Positions 23,421 to 34,735 of a stretch of DNA of 64,000 nt are shown piece after piece (within the stretch, counting starts at the first letter, position 1; each line of letters starts with the position of its first letter). The stretch comes from Pollenia angustigena (taxonomy: Eukaryota > Arthropoda > Insecta > Diptera > Polleniidae): the NCBI GenBank assembly GCA_930367215.1, contig OV884059.1, forward strand, positions 25,568,945-25,632,944. Reading direction: 5' to 3'. Below the pieces are notes generated by a model that did no database searches, was not told where the DNA came from, and saw only the letters and a list, made by a program, of their open reading frames with translations. The position numbers and the translations under genes are program-made.

Positions 23421-26244
23421 ATGTATCTAAAATTGAAACAGGTGTGATTGCAGACCAATGTGTGTCTCAGTTAGTGAATGAAAGGAAATGGAGTTATTAA
23501 AATTATAAAAAGAGTGTGAAATTATTTTTAAAAAAATTTACCCCCGTATACATAAACGATAATTAATTTTAACAAACGTTTATTAAGTCAAATTTTTGTA
23601 GAAAACTTGTGTTTTAAACCTTTTTGAACTTAAATTTCTTTAATGAATACGGCAGTTAATAAAATTTCTTACTTTTACTACAAAACTTAAAGCTTTCAGT
23701 AAGTTTTAACCAGAGTTAAAACCCTTACAAATTAGTTTTCATACAAATTTCTTTAAAAGCTTATCCCTTATTTTAAAGTCTTAAAGGCAACTCCATTCTT
23801 TTTGTTTTAAAGATGTTCTTTTCAGTTATAATTAACTATCAGATATAACTGTCAAAAACATATTGTTAACTAGAAGTTAAATTTATATGTAGTTAGTTTT
23901 TGCTGAACTTAGTAAAAGCTTTTTAGAAGTTTAAAATTCTTATGAACCGTAAACTTTAAAGTGATTTACTATAATTATTTAAATTTATGTACTAATGCTC
24001 TTAAAGCTCTTGCAAAAGCTTTTGATTTAAATTTTAACTTTTTCATGATTTTAATAAAAATTAAAACATTAAATTTTTAAAAAATTTAAAGAAGACTAAA
24101 CCTTTAATTTGTTTAAGATTTAAGGCCATCGTTGCTCATTCTTGTCCTCTCTATCACTCTTTTCAAGTTATAATCCTCTAAAGGCTAGTTGGCTTCCTTG
24201 TTTTTTCCAACTACTACTGCCCATTTTTTTTTTGCATCAAGAAAAAAAAATGGTATTCCTTACTTAGATATTTTGCTTAAAAGAAAAAAATATTGGGAAT
24301 TGAAAAGAGGAAAGGAATTGAAAACAACACTTGCTTAAATTCTCACGTGGATAGAATTTCAACAAGTGCTGCGCGCCACCATCAAAATCCAAAGATAGAA
24401 GACAGAGTCTTAAAAAAAAATCAAAACAAAAACAAATTTAAAGGATACTAGGATTTAAAGCTTTCCGTTTTTTTCTTCTTTTACCTTAGACAAATATTCA
24501 GTTAAAAAATACTTAAATTTCAAATCCTTTTTAAAAGGTAATTATGAATTATTAAATAGAAATAATCGATTCTAAGAGTTATTTGAAACGAAAACACTTG
24601 AAAGCTTTAAAAAAAAGCTTAAAAGCAATTATTAGAGTTTGATGACATTTGCTTTAAGCATTAAAATAAATTTGAATTTTGAAATTTCGCGTCTTTGGTT
24701 TCATAAAAAGCAAAACAAAGAAATTATCAACAATCATCATCATCGGCTTTTTCGTCATTTGTACTTGGTCCTGTCTAAAGCATAAAGGACTTGTTAGGTT
24801 TGAGAAAAAAAGGAAGAAAGAGTTGTTGCTTTGTTTTAAAGATAGTGTATGTGTGTGTGTATGTCAAAGTTTTATTGATGAATCTGAAGGACATTGACAA
24901 TGTTGAAGAGGTTTTACAATGAGAAATCATGATGATGTCTGGCTGAATGTTTGGCTGGATGGCAAAAATGGGTTTTTAATACGACCACAGCCAGGCAGCC
25001 AGCCAGTTGATCTGTCTGTCCGTCTGCCTGTCTGTCTTTTTTGTCTTTTACCCAACCAGCCAGCCAGTTTTACTTAAATCTAGTCAACCATGTTCTAAAT
25101 GAAATACTTTAGAAACCAGGCAAAGGATATTCAGTTTAAAAGCTTTTTTGTACTAACTGTTGTTGTCTTAAATAGCCTTTGGCTTTCATTTTTGCCTTAA
25201 TATTTTTCGAGGTTTTTTCTTCTTCTCTATATTCGTATTTTGATTTCAAAGTCGATCATGTTTAATCACCAGATTACATGTTTTTAAACTGGAAAAAAAA
25301 AGGCTTCAGGTTGTAAATTCCTTTTCAAAAAATTATTGATTTCTTTGTTGGAAGTTTCAAAATTTATAACTTTTGCTGTTAATTTTATTTTGGTTTGTTG
25401 TTTTTTTTTTTATTTTTATTTTGGGGAGTTTTTATTTAAAACAAAACTTTTTTGAAATATTGTTGATTTAATCGAAAACTCATTACTTCCGTTTATATCA
25501 AAAAATAATAAAAACATTTAATATTTGTAAAAGAACTTCTTAACAGAAAACTAACCCCTTTTTGAAAATTACAACTAATTTAGCAAAAAAAAAAAAAAAA
25601 AAAAAAGGAAAAACCTTAAAAAAGAAACTTTTCCATTGACTGTTAGAACTTAAATATTTGGCAATTTCCAAAAAAGGAACTAATAAACAAAAAATGTTTA
25701 AACACCCACTAATAGTTCGAAATATTTATATAACAAAAAGCATAAAAAACTTATCGATAATTTACAAAACCATTTAAATCCTGTAGACGTTGTTAGACTT
25801 AAAAAAAAAATACAACCAACAAAAAATTTGTTAAACAAACTTTGTTATGTATTAATTTGGCTAAATTTAACCCATAATAACTTTAAAAGTAAAATTAATG
25901 AGGGTTTCTTTCAGTAAAAACGCCATAGAAAAAGGAAACTATTTGCCTGTTCCCCACTCCTGATCCTTCGTCCTGGACTTACAGCAACAATTAAGGACAA
26001 TTTCTCTAAAATTTATAACATTTTCAATATGTATGGTAGCAAAAGTCATTAGATTTGTGCAGTTTTTGTTTTTAACAAATGTTACTGACCAGGGAAAACT
26101 ATAAATTTCCTTTATACGGCTTATCCTTAAAAAAAAAACCCTGCAATAAAAGGTTAATTGCTTTAAAAACTCCTTAAAATTTATGGCAAATTTGGTAAAC
26201 AGATAAGAATTAAAATAAATATTTAGAAAATTTGTCCAATATCT
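23421..26244. other. AT-rich intron with simple repeats
   Basis: GT-rich tract at about 24846-24863; CAGCCAGGCAGCCAGCCAG and TGTCTGTCCGTCTGCCTG at about 24988-25035; an A tract of over 20 bases at about 25584-25605. AAGCTTT words remain frequent to about 24100. No gene seen. Confidence 0.5.
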
Positions 26245-26345
26245 AAATGGATTTTGAAAGGATTTTCCTAGATGAGGTGGGAATGGCAGTCAGCTCTCAA
26301 CTGACACACTTAGAACCACTGAGCCATTGTAATACCAAAGAATTC
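26245..26345 (-). mobile_element. Possible tRNA-derived SINE fragment
   Basis: In reverse complement, TGGCTCAGTGG resembles a polymerase III A box. It is followed about 55 bases later by TAGGAAAATCC, as in the candidate at 19.9 kb. No clear B box was found. Confidence 0.3.
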
Positions 26346-26384
26346 TACTAAACACAGCCCCTAGCGTAGATATCCTAAAATTTA

Positions 26385-26545
26385 TCAAAAGTGTCGGATC
26401 CCATTTCGCTCAGTTGCCTTCTCGCCAATGCAGGACGGTGTGTCAGAGCAGGTACTCCACGTTCTCTTCCTCGTTTTCGTTAACGCAACAACAGCAATAT
26501 TTAAGCTGGAGGTCTACACCATGCGTTTTATACTCTCTTCACCAT
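26385..26545 (-). pseudogene. Decayed non-LTR retrotransposon ORF2 C-terminal fragment (Jockey/R1-like)
   Basis: Minus-strand translation gives a cysteine cluster followed by an acidic run and VEYLL, then TVLHWREGN. This fits the C-terminal zinc-knuckle-like pattern of LINE proteins (C-x-C-acidic-VEHLL-C-P-ALARRR). One in-frame stop replaces the expected Cys codon and the frame is otherwise lost. Only the tail is visible; no reverse transcriptase motifs were found nearby. Confidence 0.45.
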
Positions 26546-26603
26546 TTTTTTAAACGCATTGAAAAGTAGAAAGCTAACCTTCTTCATTCGTGTAATACGT
26601 TAA

Positions 26604-27290
26604 GGGTCGTCCAACTAAAACGCACGATGTTAATTGTAAATAAAACAAAAAGTTTTCAAAGAATGGAAAGATCTATGACAATTATGTGTGAAACAAAATA
26701 TTGGCTAAATGCTCGCCACAGCTTTGGTGGCATACCTCTATCCGATGGCATTTATTTTCAAAGACTCTAAGATATAATTAAGGTGTCGTTAATGTGCCGA
26801 ATTATCTTATCCTTGAGCTCTTGAATTGTTCTAGGCTTATTGACGCAGACAAATTATTGTGGCGGCCAATTAACTTCCCCACGTCGTGAGATAAAACGGC
26901 CATTGGGTTGCAAAAGAGCCATTGTTTCGTTGGCTGTGTGGCAAGTGGTACCATCCTGTTGGAAAAACACATCGTCCAGATCCAAATCCTCAATTTCTGG
27001 CCACAAGAAGGCCGTTGTCATTTCGCGATAGCGAACACCATTCACTGTAACTTCTTGGCCGACTTCATTTTCGCAGAAATACCGCACCAAACAGTTTGTG
27101 TTTTCACATTTCCTACAGACCCGGCTTGCTGCAATTTGCGTACAATTCTCCCGATTGTGGAAACATTTGGTCGATTATACTGACCAAAAAATTCACGAAG
27201 TGCATTTTGATTTGAATTGCCCCATGTGTGAGTTAGAATTCATTTGCACACACCGATGGCAATTTCGAGAATATAGACCCGCCACAGAAA
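26604..27290 (-). pseudogene. Mariner-type transposon remnant B with deletions of catalytic regions
   Basis: The low-coordinate end GTCCAACTAAAACGCACG matches remnants A and C. On the minus strand: NRPNVSTIGRIVRKLQQAGSV, then a jump to TVWCG, then ENEVGQEVTVNGVRYREM, VFFQQDGTTCHTA (the second catalytic Asp) and ISRRGEVNWPP. Compared with the family, the stretch between the helix-turn-helix and TVWC, holding the first catalytic Asp, is missing. The segment after NWPP holding the third Asp is also missing; the frame resumes after a stop at VNKPRTIQELKD. A frameshift separates the two main pieces. Confidence 0.85.
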
Positions 27291-27587
27291 TATACACTGG
27301 GGATTTGCTTGAGGGCTGGAGCTATCTAACCTCCGTTGCCTTAACCATTGAATTCTAGCAGCATCTGTCGAATAGCAACAGCGCCTAGGGACTCTTCACA
27401 GTCCGAACTTTCCCCGAAGGTGAAAAACCAGACTTGTAACTTGAGTCCCTTCCCGCGATTTTGGGTTTAAACCTCAACCACTACGTGCTCTCCTGAACAT
27501 TATCCCTTCCATCAGAAAGACAAGGCTTCCGCAAAGACAATCAACTTAAAAGCCAGGGAGCAATTCTCACAAGAGACGGAGAACTTA
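27291..27587. repeat. Interspersed repeat of unknown class (copy 2)
   Basis: Shares GAGCTATCTAACCTCCG and GCGCCTAGGG word order with 9290-9400. GC-richer than the surroundings; no protein motif seen. Confidence 0.45.
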
Positions 27588-27860
27588 ACCACACAGAAAA
27601 AGTTTTGCACCAGTAAAAGCATTGATTAAAAATAAAATCAGTTTTAATTAAAAATTTAATCAAGTGAATTAAACGTTTAATTGATATTATTAATTTGTTT
27701 ACTGGCGCAAATAAATATTATCAATTAAACGTTTAATACATTTGATTAAAAATTGAATTCACTTGATTAAACGTTTAATTCACTTAATTAAATTTCAACT
27801 TAAAACTGATTTTATTTTTGATTAATTCTTTTACTGGTGCAATATTTTTTTCTGTGCGGT
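27588..27860. mobile_element. Palindromic MITE (273 bp) with CACAGAAAAA ends
   Basis: The left end ACCACACAGAAAAAG and the inverted right end ACCGCACAGAAAAAA are followed in both by TTGCACCAGTAAAAG. The interior is built of inverted TTAATCAAGTGAATT and AAACGTTTAATT words, so the element folds along its length. No convincing target duplication was found. Confidence 0.7.
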
Positions 27861-28766
27861 AGTCAGACCGGTTTGCGCTGCAGGCCACTGATACCCATGC
27901 AGTGTACAGCTCTGAGGTCTAACTTCGAGTTCTTCTTTTTAAAGAAGAATTCTGCCTTTCGAAAGTTATGTGCCGTTATCAAGTTACATTCACTTATTTT
28001 CGTTGTATGAGATTCCGAAGAATGCCAGTACACCTATAGCGCGAGGTTAAATACATTACTAAGGCAAACAAAGGTCGATTGTCCTATTTCGCTTTCAGGA
28101 ATGACACCAACCTGACTTGTTCACCCGACACGCAACCCTTTATTTCCAACGCTTCAAAATGTCTACTTTTCCCGTGCATGATCTTATCAATAATCACCAT
28201 ATAAGGAGGTAAATTTCCTCCAAATATTTTAACTACTCCTCTTGAGAAGAGTAGTGTGTAATCATTTAAATTATTTAGCCCTATCTTTTAGCCAACTAGA
28301 AAAAGCTAAATGTTACCAGCAAGTACCACGAGGAGGTAAGTTAAAGGCGCTTGTTGCCGACTGAAAGGCGTACCTCCCGAAGGCTTCAACCCAAACTCAA
28401 CGTCTTTCCTTGCTACTCATGTCAACAGTGAAACATCCCTTCTGGCCATTGATAGCTGAGAGGATTTTCTTAATATTCCAAAAATTTAAAAAAAAATTGA
28501 TACTAAAGTCCTACAATCAAAAAGCATATAACTTTAAAAACACAAGTTTAAAAAAAAAAAAATAAACAGTCGAGACAAATATTTTTTTAAGGTTTCTTAA
28601 ATTTTCTTTTAGCAAGTTTAAATTTATAAATTGTTAAAGGCTTAAATACAAAAGCATACAACTTTAAAAACATAAGATTAAAAAAAAAAATAGTTAAAAT
28701 TTTTTTCTTAAATTTCTTAAAAAAAAAAACTATAAAATTACCAATTCCTTCTTATTCTCTTTTCAG
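27861..28766. other. Unassigned GC-richer segment, then AT-rich DNA up to the exon A acceptor
   Basis: 27861-28440 has near-balanced base composition but no long frame; it is probably the continuation of the repeat at 27291 that the MITE interrupted. 28470-28745 is AT-rich with repeated AAAAGCATA(C/T)AACTTTAAAAAC words. 28747-28766 is the pyrimidine tract and acceptor for exon A. Confidence 0.45.
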
Positions 28767-29777
28767 AGAGCTACCTTGGCTGAAAAGGAAGTCAACACTC
28801 TGAAAGAACAGCTTTCCACCAATACACCCAACACAGACAGCGATAATAACGGCGACTTGCCTTTGTCCACCAGCACAGCTAACAGCACACTTGACTCAAA
28901 TACAGAAGCTTTGAACGCTTTGTCCACAGAGATCCCACCAAATAAAATTTTATCATCCACATTCAATAACAACAACACGAAACTATTGAATAGTGTGGCA
29001 GCTGCTATAACTCTACACCAAAACGGTGGTAATTTATTGGCTACAACACCCTCTCCCTCGCCGCCGCTCTCAGACTCGGGTAATCACGTGACAGGCTCTC
29101 AGGAGGATCCAAGCGAAGAACAACAGCAACAACAACAACTTAACGGTTGTTTAAATCCCAAACTGTTTTTCAATCACGCCCAACAAGTTATGATGATGGA
29201 GGCAGCCGCAGCTGCAGCGGCCGCCGCGGCAGCTGCTGCTGCAGTACAACAGCAACAATCGCCCATGCATTCGCCACAACCTGCAACAAAGCAACAGCAA
29301 CAAGAGGAAAAAGATAAACCCACCAATACACAGGAATTTAATGAAAATTTATTAGATTCCAAATTATTAAGTGATACTCAAACACAGGATAATAACAATC
29401 TTGCCACACAACAAAAACACTCGGAGGTTCCGGCGACAGAGAAGAATGCAACTGCTGCTGTTGCTGCCTCTGAGTGTAGTACTAATAATAATAATAATAA
29501 TAACAATAATAACAACATCAATAGTTTTAATAGTGATAGTAACAACAAAAATCGTTTAAATTCTCTGGTAACAAATCAAAATTGTACGGAAACAGATACA
29601 GAAGATGATAAAGCGCTTAATACTAAGAACGATAATCAGGAGGAAGAAGAAGAAGAAGAGGAACAACATATGGATACCACGGAAGAATTAAGAGGGAAGT
29701 TATTAGATAATAATAACTATTCAAATACAGAAATGAAAAACAATCATATGGAATTATTAGCTGCCAAAGATAAAGAG
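28767..29777 (+). CDS. ct: cut (ct) internal coding exon A: N-terminal region of the homeodomain transcription factor Cut
   Basis: Internal exon of 337 whole codons. The acceptor is a pyrimidine-rich tract ending CAG at 28764-28766 and the donor is GAG|GTAAGT at 29777/29778, so both borders are phase 0. The translation opens RATLAEKEVNTLKEQLST, which I recognise from Drosophila Cut. It continues with a 6-Gln run (residues 119-124), the conserved block LNPKLFFNHAQQ (129-140), a 14-Ala run (146-159), an 11-Asn run (240-250), an 8-Glu run (292-299), and ends LLAAKDKE. Cut is a nuclear DNA-binding protein with three CUT domains and a homeodomain; in flies it specifies external sensory organs, wing margin and Malpighian tubule fates. 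None of its DNA-binding domains is encoded here. An apparent start near 28776 is a TTG codon inside the exon, not a real start. Intron retention would add 12 codons and stop at about 29814-29816. Identification is by remembered family sequence, not by a search. Confidence 0.93.
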
Positions 29778-29817
29778 GTAAGTGGTAAACGTTTTTTTTT
29801 TTGTTTTTGTTATTAAG

Positions 29818-31130
29818 GTGTCGCAAAAAAGTACTTTTGAAAGTACTTCTTTATGACTTACTTATTTTTTTTTTCTTCTTTATTGTAAATAAAAAGTTTA
29901 AAATTCAATGAATTGTAAACTCGTTAAGATAGACCGCAGACAGTTTTATAGAAAAATCACAAAAAAAAGAAGACTTTGTAACACGATTTGTTTTATTTGG
30001 GCAGCCTTTTTTAAAGGGAGTTTTTCTAAAGCGAGATTTTTTTTTTTGTTGGAAGGAAGCTGTTTGTTTTTTTCCTGTTTGTTGGGTTTTCCTTTTTCTT
30101 CTTTTTTTTATTGTTTAAAAAAGATCTTTCAAAAAAAAAAAAGACTTTACGACATTTTATTGTATTGACAAGATAATTTTTTACGCCTTCAATTGTCCAA
30201 AAAAAACCCTTTACAAAAAAAAATTAAGACAGTTTTTGAAACTTTTTCTTTAAAAAAAACGACCCTTTTTGGGTTAAATGACAAATTATTTAGTTAAATA
30301 AAAGAAAATTAAAGCAAATAAAAGTCACAACAAAAGTTAAGTTCTTTCTCAATTTTTGTTTTTTCTTTTATAAAATTTGTAAGAGTTTGGGGGGTCCCCA
30401 AACTCACGCATATATGAGCTTAAGCAAATATGCCATTGATCTTTAGTTTGAGCAAGATTTTTAATTTATTGCTTTAAAATTCTTGAAAGAGTTGAAATTT
30501 TATGCTTTTATTTGGAAATTAAAAGGGGGATAAATAACAAATTTTAATGATTCAAAGGAGTTTTCTTACACATGTTTTGATTAACTTCAAATAAATCCAA
30601 GAAACTGGATCTTAAATTAGATTAAGTCAATATCACAACCACCTTAAAAGTTAGTTAAGCAAACAAATCCTACTTTTAGGCGAATTGAACTTTAAGTTCT
30701 ATAAAGTAAGGTAAAGTTAAGTTTTTTAGAATTTATAGACTAGTTGTTTAATAAGGCACTTTAAACTAACTTAAATTTTTTTTTAAACATATTGAACCTC
30801 TTTAAGTGTTACTTAGACAAATAAAGCCAACTTTGGTTTAGAATAACCATTAGTTTTAATATTTCAAGTTTGCTTTAAGAAGACAGTTTTAACTAGCTAA
30901 AGGGAAAAGAAGGAGGCCCTATGCTCCTTATAGGAAGCAGAGAAACCAATATATATACATGTGTATAAATATATATTGGTTGTAATGCGGGGTTAAATTC
31001 TTCTTCTTTAAGCCTACTTTTAAGAGGCAGCTCAAACAACCTTCAGATTCTATATGTAATACATTTTCTAAATTAACTTTAGATTTAGGCTAAAGTAGTT
31101 ACAGTAATATCCCCAGTAATAAAAAGAGTC
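29818..31130. other. AT-rich intron, little recognised
   Basis: Short hairpins at about 30386-30405 (GTTTGGGG/CCCCAAAC) and 30944-30981 (AACCAATATATAT and its inverse). CTACTTTTAGGC words at 30669 and 31012. Confidence 0.5.
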
Positions 31131-31138
31131 TATTGGGC

Positions 31139-31318
31139 ATATTCTGACAATCGCAAAACGCTTAAGATTGGCAACTCAAAATTGCAAAGGGGAACAAGAA
31201 TATTTGTAAGAAACTATGGCAGATCGCAAGCTCAACGCACGAGTTAAGGAACACCATAAAAGAAATCTGGCGTATTGCGATTTCCAACCGTGCAATTGTC
31301 AAAAGGTTATTAAAAATG
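31139..31318. mobile_element. Old palindromic MITE-like repeat (intact copy)
   Basis: TTCTGACAATCGCAAAACGC at the left, with a partial inverse at the right (GCGATTTCCAACCGTGCAATTGTCAAAAGG region). The words GGCAACTCAAAATTGCAAA, GGGCAGATC/GGCAGATCGCAAGC and AACACCATA recur around the hAT insertion at 34.7-36.1 kb, showing a second copy there. Confidence 0.5.
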
Positions 31319-31319
31319 A

Positions 31320-32320
31320 AGTCAAGTTTTAGGGATAGAAACTTTAAGTTTTAAAAGTAAAGTCTTTATTTTAGGACAAAAAAGAATTCTTGTTTTAGAA
31401 GTGGATACTTCAAGTTCAAAATGTAAAGTTTAGTTTTGTTTAGTTTCAAGCGTTTTTAACAATGAAGTATTTTCAGAAAAATAAATTGTCTTGTTTTCAA
31501 AGAAGGAACTTAAATTTCAAAATGTAAAGTGGCGATTTAGGCTTTTTTAAAATATAAAGTTTCTATAAAAGGAAGAAGTAGTCTACTTTTTTTTAAGAAA
31601 AAACTTAAAGTTCTATAAATTCTAAAAGTCTGTGTTTTAAGGCCAACTTTAAGGCGGTTATTAAAATACGTACTATATTTTAAGGCATTTTCTAAGAGTC
31701 TAGTTTTAGGAGTAGAAACTTTAAGTTCAAAATTTGAAGACTATATTTTAAGACAAAGAAGAATTCTGGTTTTAGAAGTGGAAACTTTAAGTTCTAAATG
31801 TAAAGCCTAGTTTAGTTTCAAGTTTTTTAAACAATGAAGTGTTTTCAGAGAAGAAATAGTCTAGTTTGAAAAGAAGAAACTAAAATTTCAAAATGCAAAG
31901 TCTAGTTTTAGGCTTCTTTAAGAGGAAGAAGTTGTCTTTTTTTTTAAAGGGGAATCTTCAATATGAGTTCTATAATATTATAGTATTCTTTGTTTTAAAG
32001 CCAACTTTTAGGCGGTTTTGAAAATATGTACTTTATTTTAGGGCATTTTCTCAGAGTCTATGTAAAAATGTTATTAAAAACTAAGTCTAGTTTTATAGAT
32101 AGAAACTTTAAGTTTGAACTGTTGTTTTATTAGTGGAAACTTTTAGTTCAAAATGTCGATCTTTAGCTTTAAAAGTTTTTAAGCAATTAAGTGCTTTAAG
32201 AGAAAGAAGTAGTCTTGTTTTAGAAGAAGGAACTAAAATTTAAAAATGCAAAGTCTAGTTTTAGGTTTTTTTTTTAATGTAAACTTTCTATAAGTGAAGT
32301 AGTATATTTTTTTAAAGAGG
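31320..32320 (+). repeat. Tandem array with GAAACTTTAAGTTC / GTCTAGTTTTAGGC words
   Basis: GAAACTTTAAGTT occurs near 31340, 31706, 31766 and 32102. GTCTAGTTTTAGGCTT occurs near 31900 and 32247, and AAAGCCAACTTTTAGGCGG-like words near 31640 and 31990. The pattern suggests two to three higher-order units of roughly 370-390 bp made of shorter related segments. Confidence 0.6.
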
Positions 32321-32328
32321 AAACTTAA

Positions 32329-32410
32329 CCTTTCGTCCTACACATGAATCTGGTTAGACCTTTTTCAATTCGAAATGTAATTTTAATGTAAACATGTGTG
32401 TGGCGAAAGG
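32329..32410. mobile_element. Tiny piggyBac-like MITE (82 bp) flanked by TTAA
   Basis: CCTTTCGTCCTACACATG at the left and CATGTGTGTGGCGAAAGG at the right are near-perfect inverses. Both are flanked by TTAA (32325-32328, 32411-32414). TTAA duplication with CC-starting ends is the piggyBac pattern. Confidence 0.6.
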
Positions 32411-32414
32411 TTAA

Positions 32415-34560
32415 AATTCTATATGACTTCTAAAGGTCTATAAGTTCTATAAGGCTGTATTTAAAAGCCAGCTCTTAGGCGATGCTGAAAATATGTACTA
32501 TCTTTTAAGTAAAATGTGGAGCCTATTTTTAGGCAAGGAAACTTAAATTTTAATAAGATTATCTAAATTTCATTGAATGAATTCTATTTTTATAAACAAT
32601 TTTAAATTCAGCTTTACGACACTTTTAACAATTTGTTTTTATTATAAATAAATGTCTTCTATTAGTCACTTAAAGTGAATTTGAAGCCTACTTTTAGCTG
32701 TTTTCTTTTAAATCCATCCATTTTTCTTGTTCAAATATTGAAGTTTCTTTAATTTTCCCATCATTTTTTTTTCAAATTCATTTTAATTATTTTTAACCAA
32801 ACAAATTATTACATGATATTTATGAACATATGTAAGAAATAAATTTTGCCATGTATGTTTACATATTTATTTGTTTTTTTTTTATATTTTATTTCTACTT
32901 AACGTTGTTTATTATTTCTTTTTTTTTTGAGAAACTTTTTTTTTTTATTTCTTTTAAAAGCAAAAATATTGGAGAGTGTCACTTAAAAACATTTGAACAG
33001 ATTTATCATGTTCCAAACCAAAAAATATATAGCAAACATTCGTACATACATTTCGAACACTCAAAGAAAATTCGAACCGTAACACAAAAAAAAAACTAAA
33101 AAAAGGAGAGAGAAGAAAAAAAACGACCATAAAGTAAATAATGATTTTAGTAAAGAAAACAAACTTGTCAAATAATCCAAATTGTGTCTGGTTAAAGGAA
33201 AAAAATTAAAAAAAAAACCGAAATAAAATTGAAAATTATGAACATTTTTCTTTAACTATAAAGCAAAAAGAAAAGCAACAGAAATATTTTACACTGTCTG
33301 CAAACGATTGAATAGTATAAATGTGGCACAGTGTTGTTTGTTTGTTTTTGTATTTCGGTTGCATACAATTTTTATAGACATTAAATTTTATGGTCGCATA
33401 TGTTGCATATTTGTTATGCGTCTCTAAAGATCTGCTTTAAAGATGCTGATGATGAGACAGACCTGCTGAAGAATATGAAGAGAGATAAGATGATGAGACT
33501 AAAATTTAGTCATATAATGATGATAATAATGATGTTTATGTTTATTTTTTTTTTTTTTCTAAGTGAATTTGTGGGTTTTGATTAATCAAAAGAATTTCTT
33601 GCACCGCTATTAAATTGATTATTAGTTATTAATCAGCTTGGGAACGAAGTTAAATATGAATTTTGTTTTTTAATTTTAAAAAATTATTTTTTTAGCTAAA
33701 GATAAACAAAATTGGTTTATCGTTTTTATTTGTTTTGTGGTTTTCATAAGCTATTTCCTAGATTATTTTCATTTCAGTTATCAAATTAACAAACGAATTT
33801 CATTAGCAAAACAACCACAAAAAATTTAATAAATAATAACGAAATTTAAAATTCAATCACAAAACAAAACACTCATATTTAAAATTAGTTGTAGAAAAAA
33901 ATTTATGTATTTAAAAAAAATAAAAAAAAAAAATAGAACCAGTAAAAATAATTTAATTAATATAATGGTTATAGATTAAATTAAACGGAAGTTGGTTTAT
34001 GTTTAAAAAAAAACAAATTTTTTATCACATTTTTCAAATAATCCAAAATCTTAAAAAAAAAAAAATTTAAAATTGTTTTCTTTAAAGCAAACCCCAGGCA
34101 TAATTTACTCTTTTCTTTTAGAAAATAAGCATACAATATTTATTTTCTCCTTTAATCTTTTTTATTTATGCAACACTTTAAACAAACATTTTTTCATTCA
34201 TAACTCTTCTTCACTTGAATTGTCACATTCTTTTCAATCTTGGTTTTTTTCTATTTCTTTAAAAAAAAAAAAAAAATATTAAATGCATTTCAATTCTTTT
34301 TACGTTATCTCCTGCTTTTTTAACTTTATTTTTTTCATCTTTAAAAAAAAAAAAAAAAAAAAATCCATTAAAAAAAGCTATTTTGTAAACAAGTCTAAAT
34401 ACCTTAATGTTAAATAAAGTATTAAATATTGGTTTGATGAAAAAAAAAAGTGGGAGTAGATTTCAATTTTCAATAGCAGATTTTTAAGCAAAAACAAAAA
34501 AAAAGTGCATTTAAGAGAAAGGCAAATTAAAATAAGGGTGTTCCTGAAAATGTTAACAAC
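32415..34560. other. AT-rich intron, nothing recognised
   Basis: Long T and A homopolymers (for example about 32872-32950 and 34340-34365). A GATGATGAGACAG stretch at about 33443-33500 forms part of a 61-codon frame with no motif. No gene called. Confidence 0.5.
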
Positions 34561-34727
34561 GATGAATTATTTTTTTTTTTTTTTTTTAATAAATATCGGA
34601 CGTATTCTAAAAATCCCGAAACTCCTAACATTTGGTATTCTCGCTTAAACTCGCATATATGGTGTTCTGTAAAAAGCAATCTTAAGCAAATTGGCGCAAC
34701 TTCAAATTGCAAAAGTATGCTCAAGGG
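34561..34727. repeat. Left part of an older MITE-like repeat split by the hAT insertion
   Basis: GGCGCAACTTCAAATTGCAAA parallels GGCAACTCAAAATTGCAAAG at about 31170. The matching right part (GGGCAGATC, CGCACTAGTT, AATACCATA) resumes at about 36030, after the hAT element. Confidence 0.45.
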
Positions 34728-34735
34728 AACTAGAA

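Larger units (their letters stand above)
1..28766 (+). other. ct: ct intron upstream of exon A (partial, 5' end outside the window)
   Basis: Exon A starts at a splice acceptor and its reading frame continues from an upstream exon that is not in the window, so this whole stretch is intron of the main transcript. I looked for the short first-exon peptide expected upstream of RATLAEKEV and did not see it. No other gene was recognised. Content is AT-rich DNA, tandem arrays and transposon debris listed separately. An alternative first exon or an intronic ncRNA cannot be excluded from sequence alone. Confidence 0.8.

Noticed and set aside
26802..27358. Several overlapping plus and minus frames
   Set aside because: Only the minus frames with QQDG/CHTA and NRPNVSTIG are transposase; the others are shadows. 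None is intact.
28325..28340. GAGGAG|GTAAGT as an extra splice donor or ratchet site
   Set aside because: No pyrimidine tract upstream and no plausible coding exon ending there.
29174..29362. Minus-strand frame with poly-Ala and poly-Cys
   Set aside because: Antisense shadow of the Ala/Gln tracts of ct exon A.
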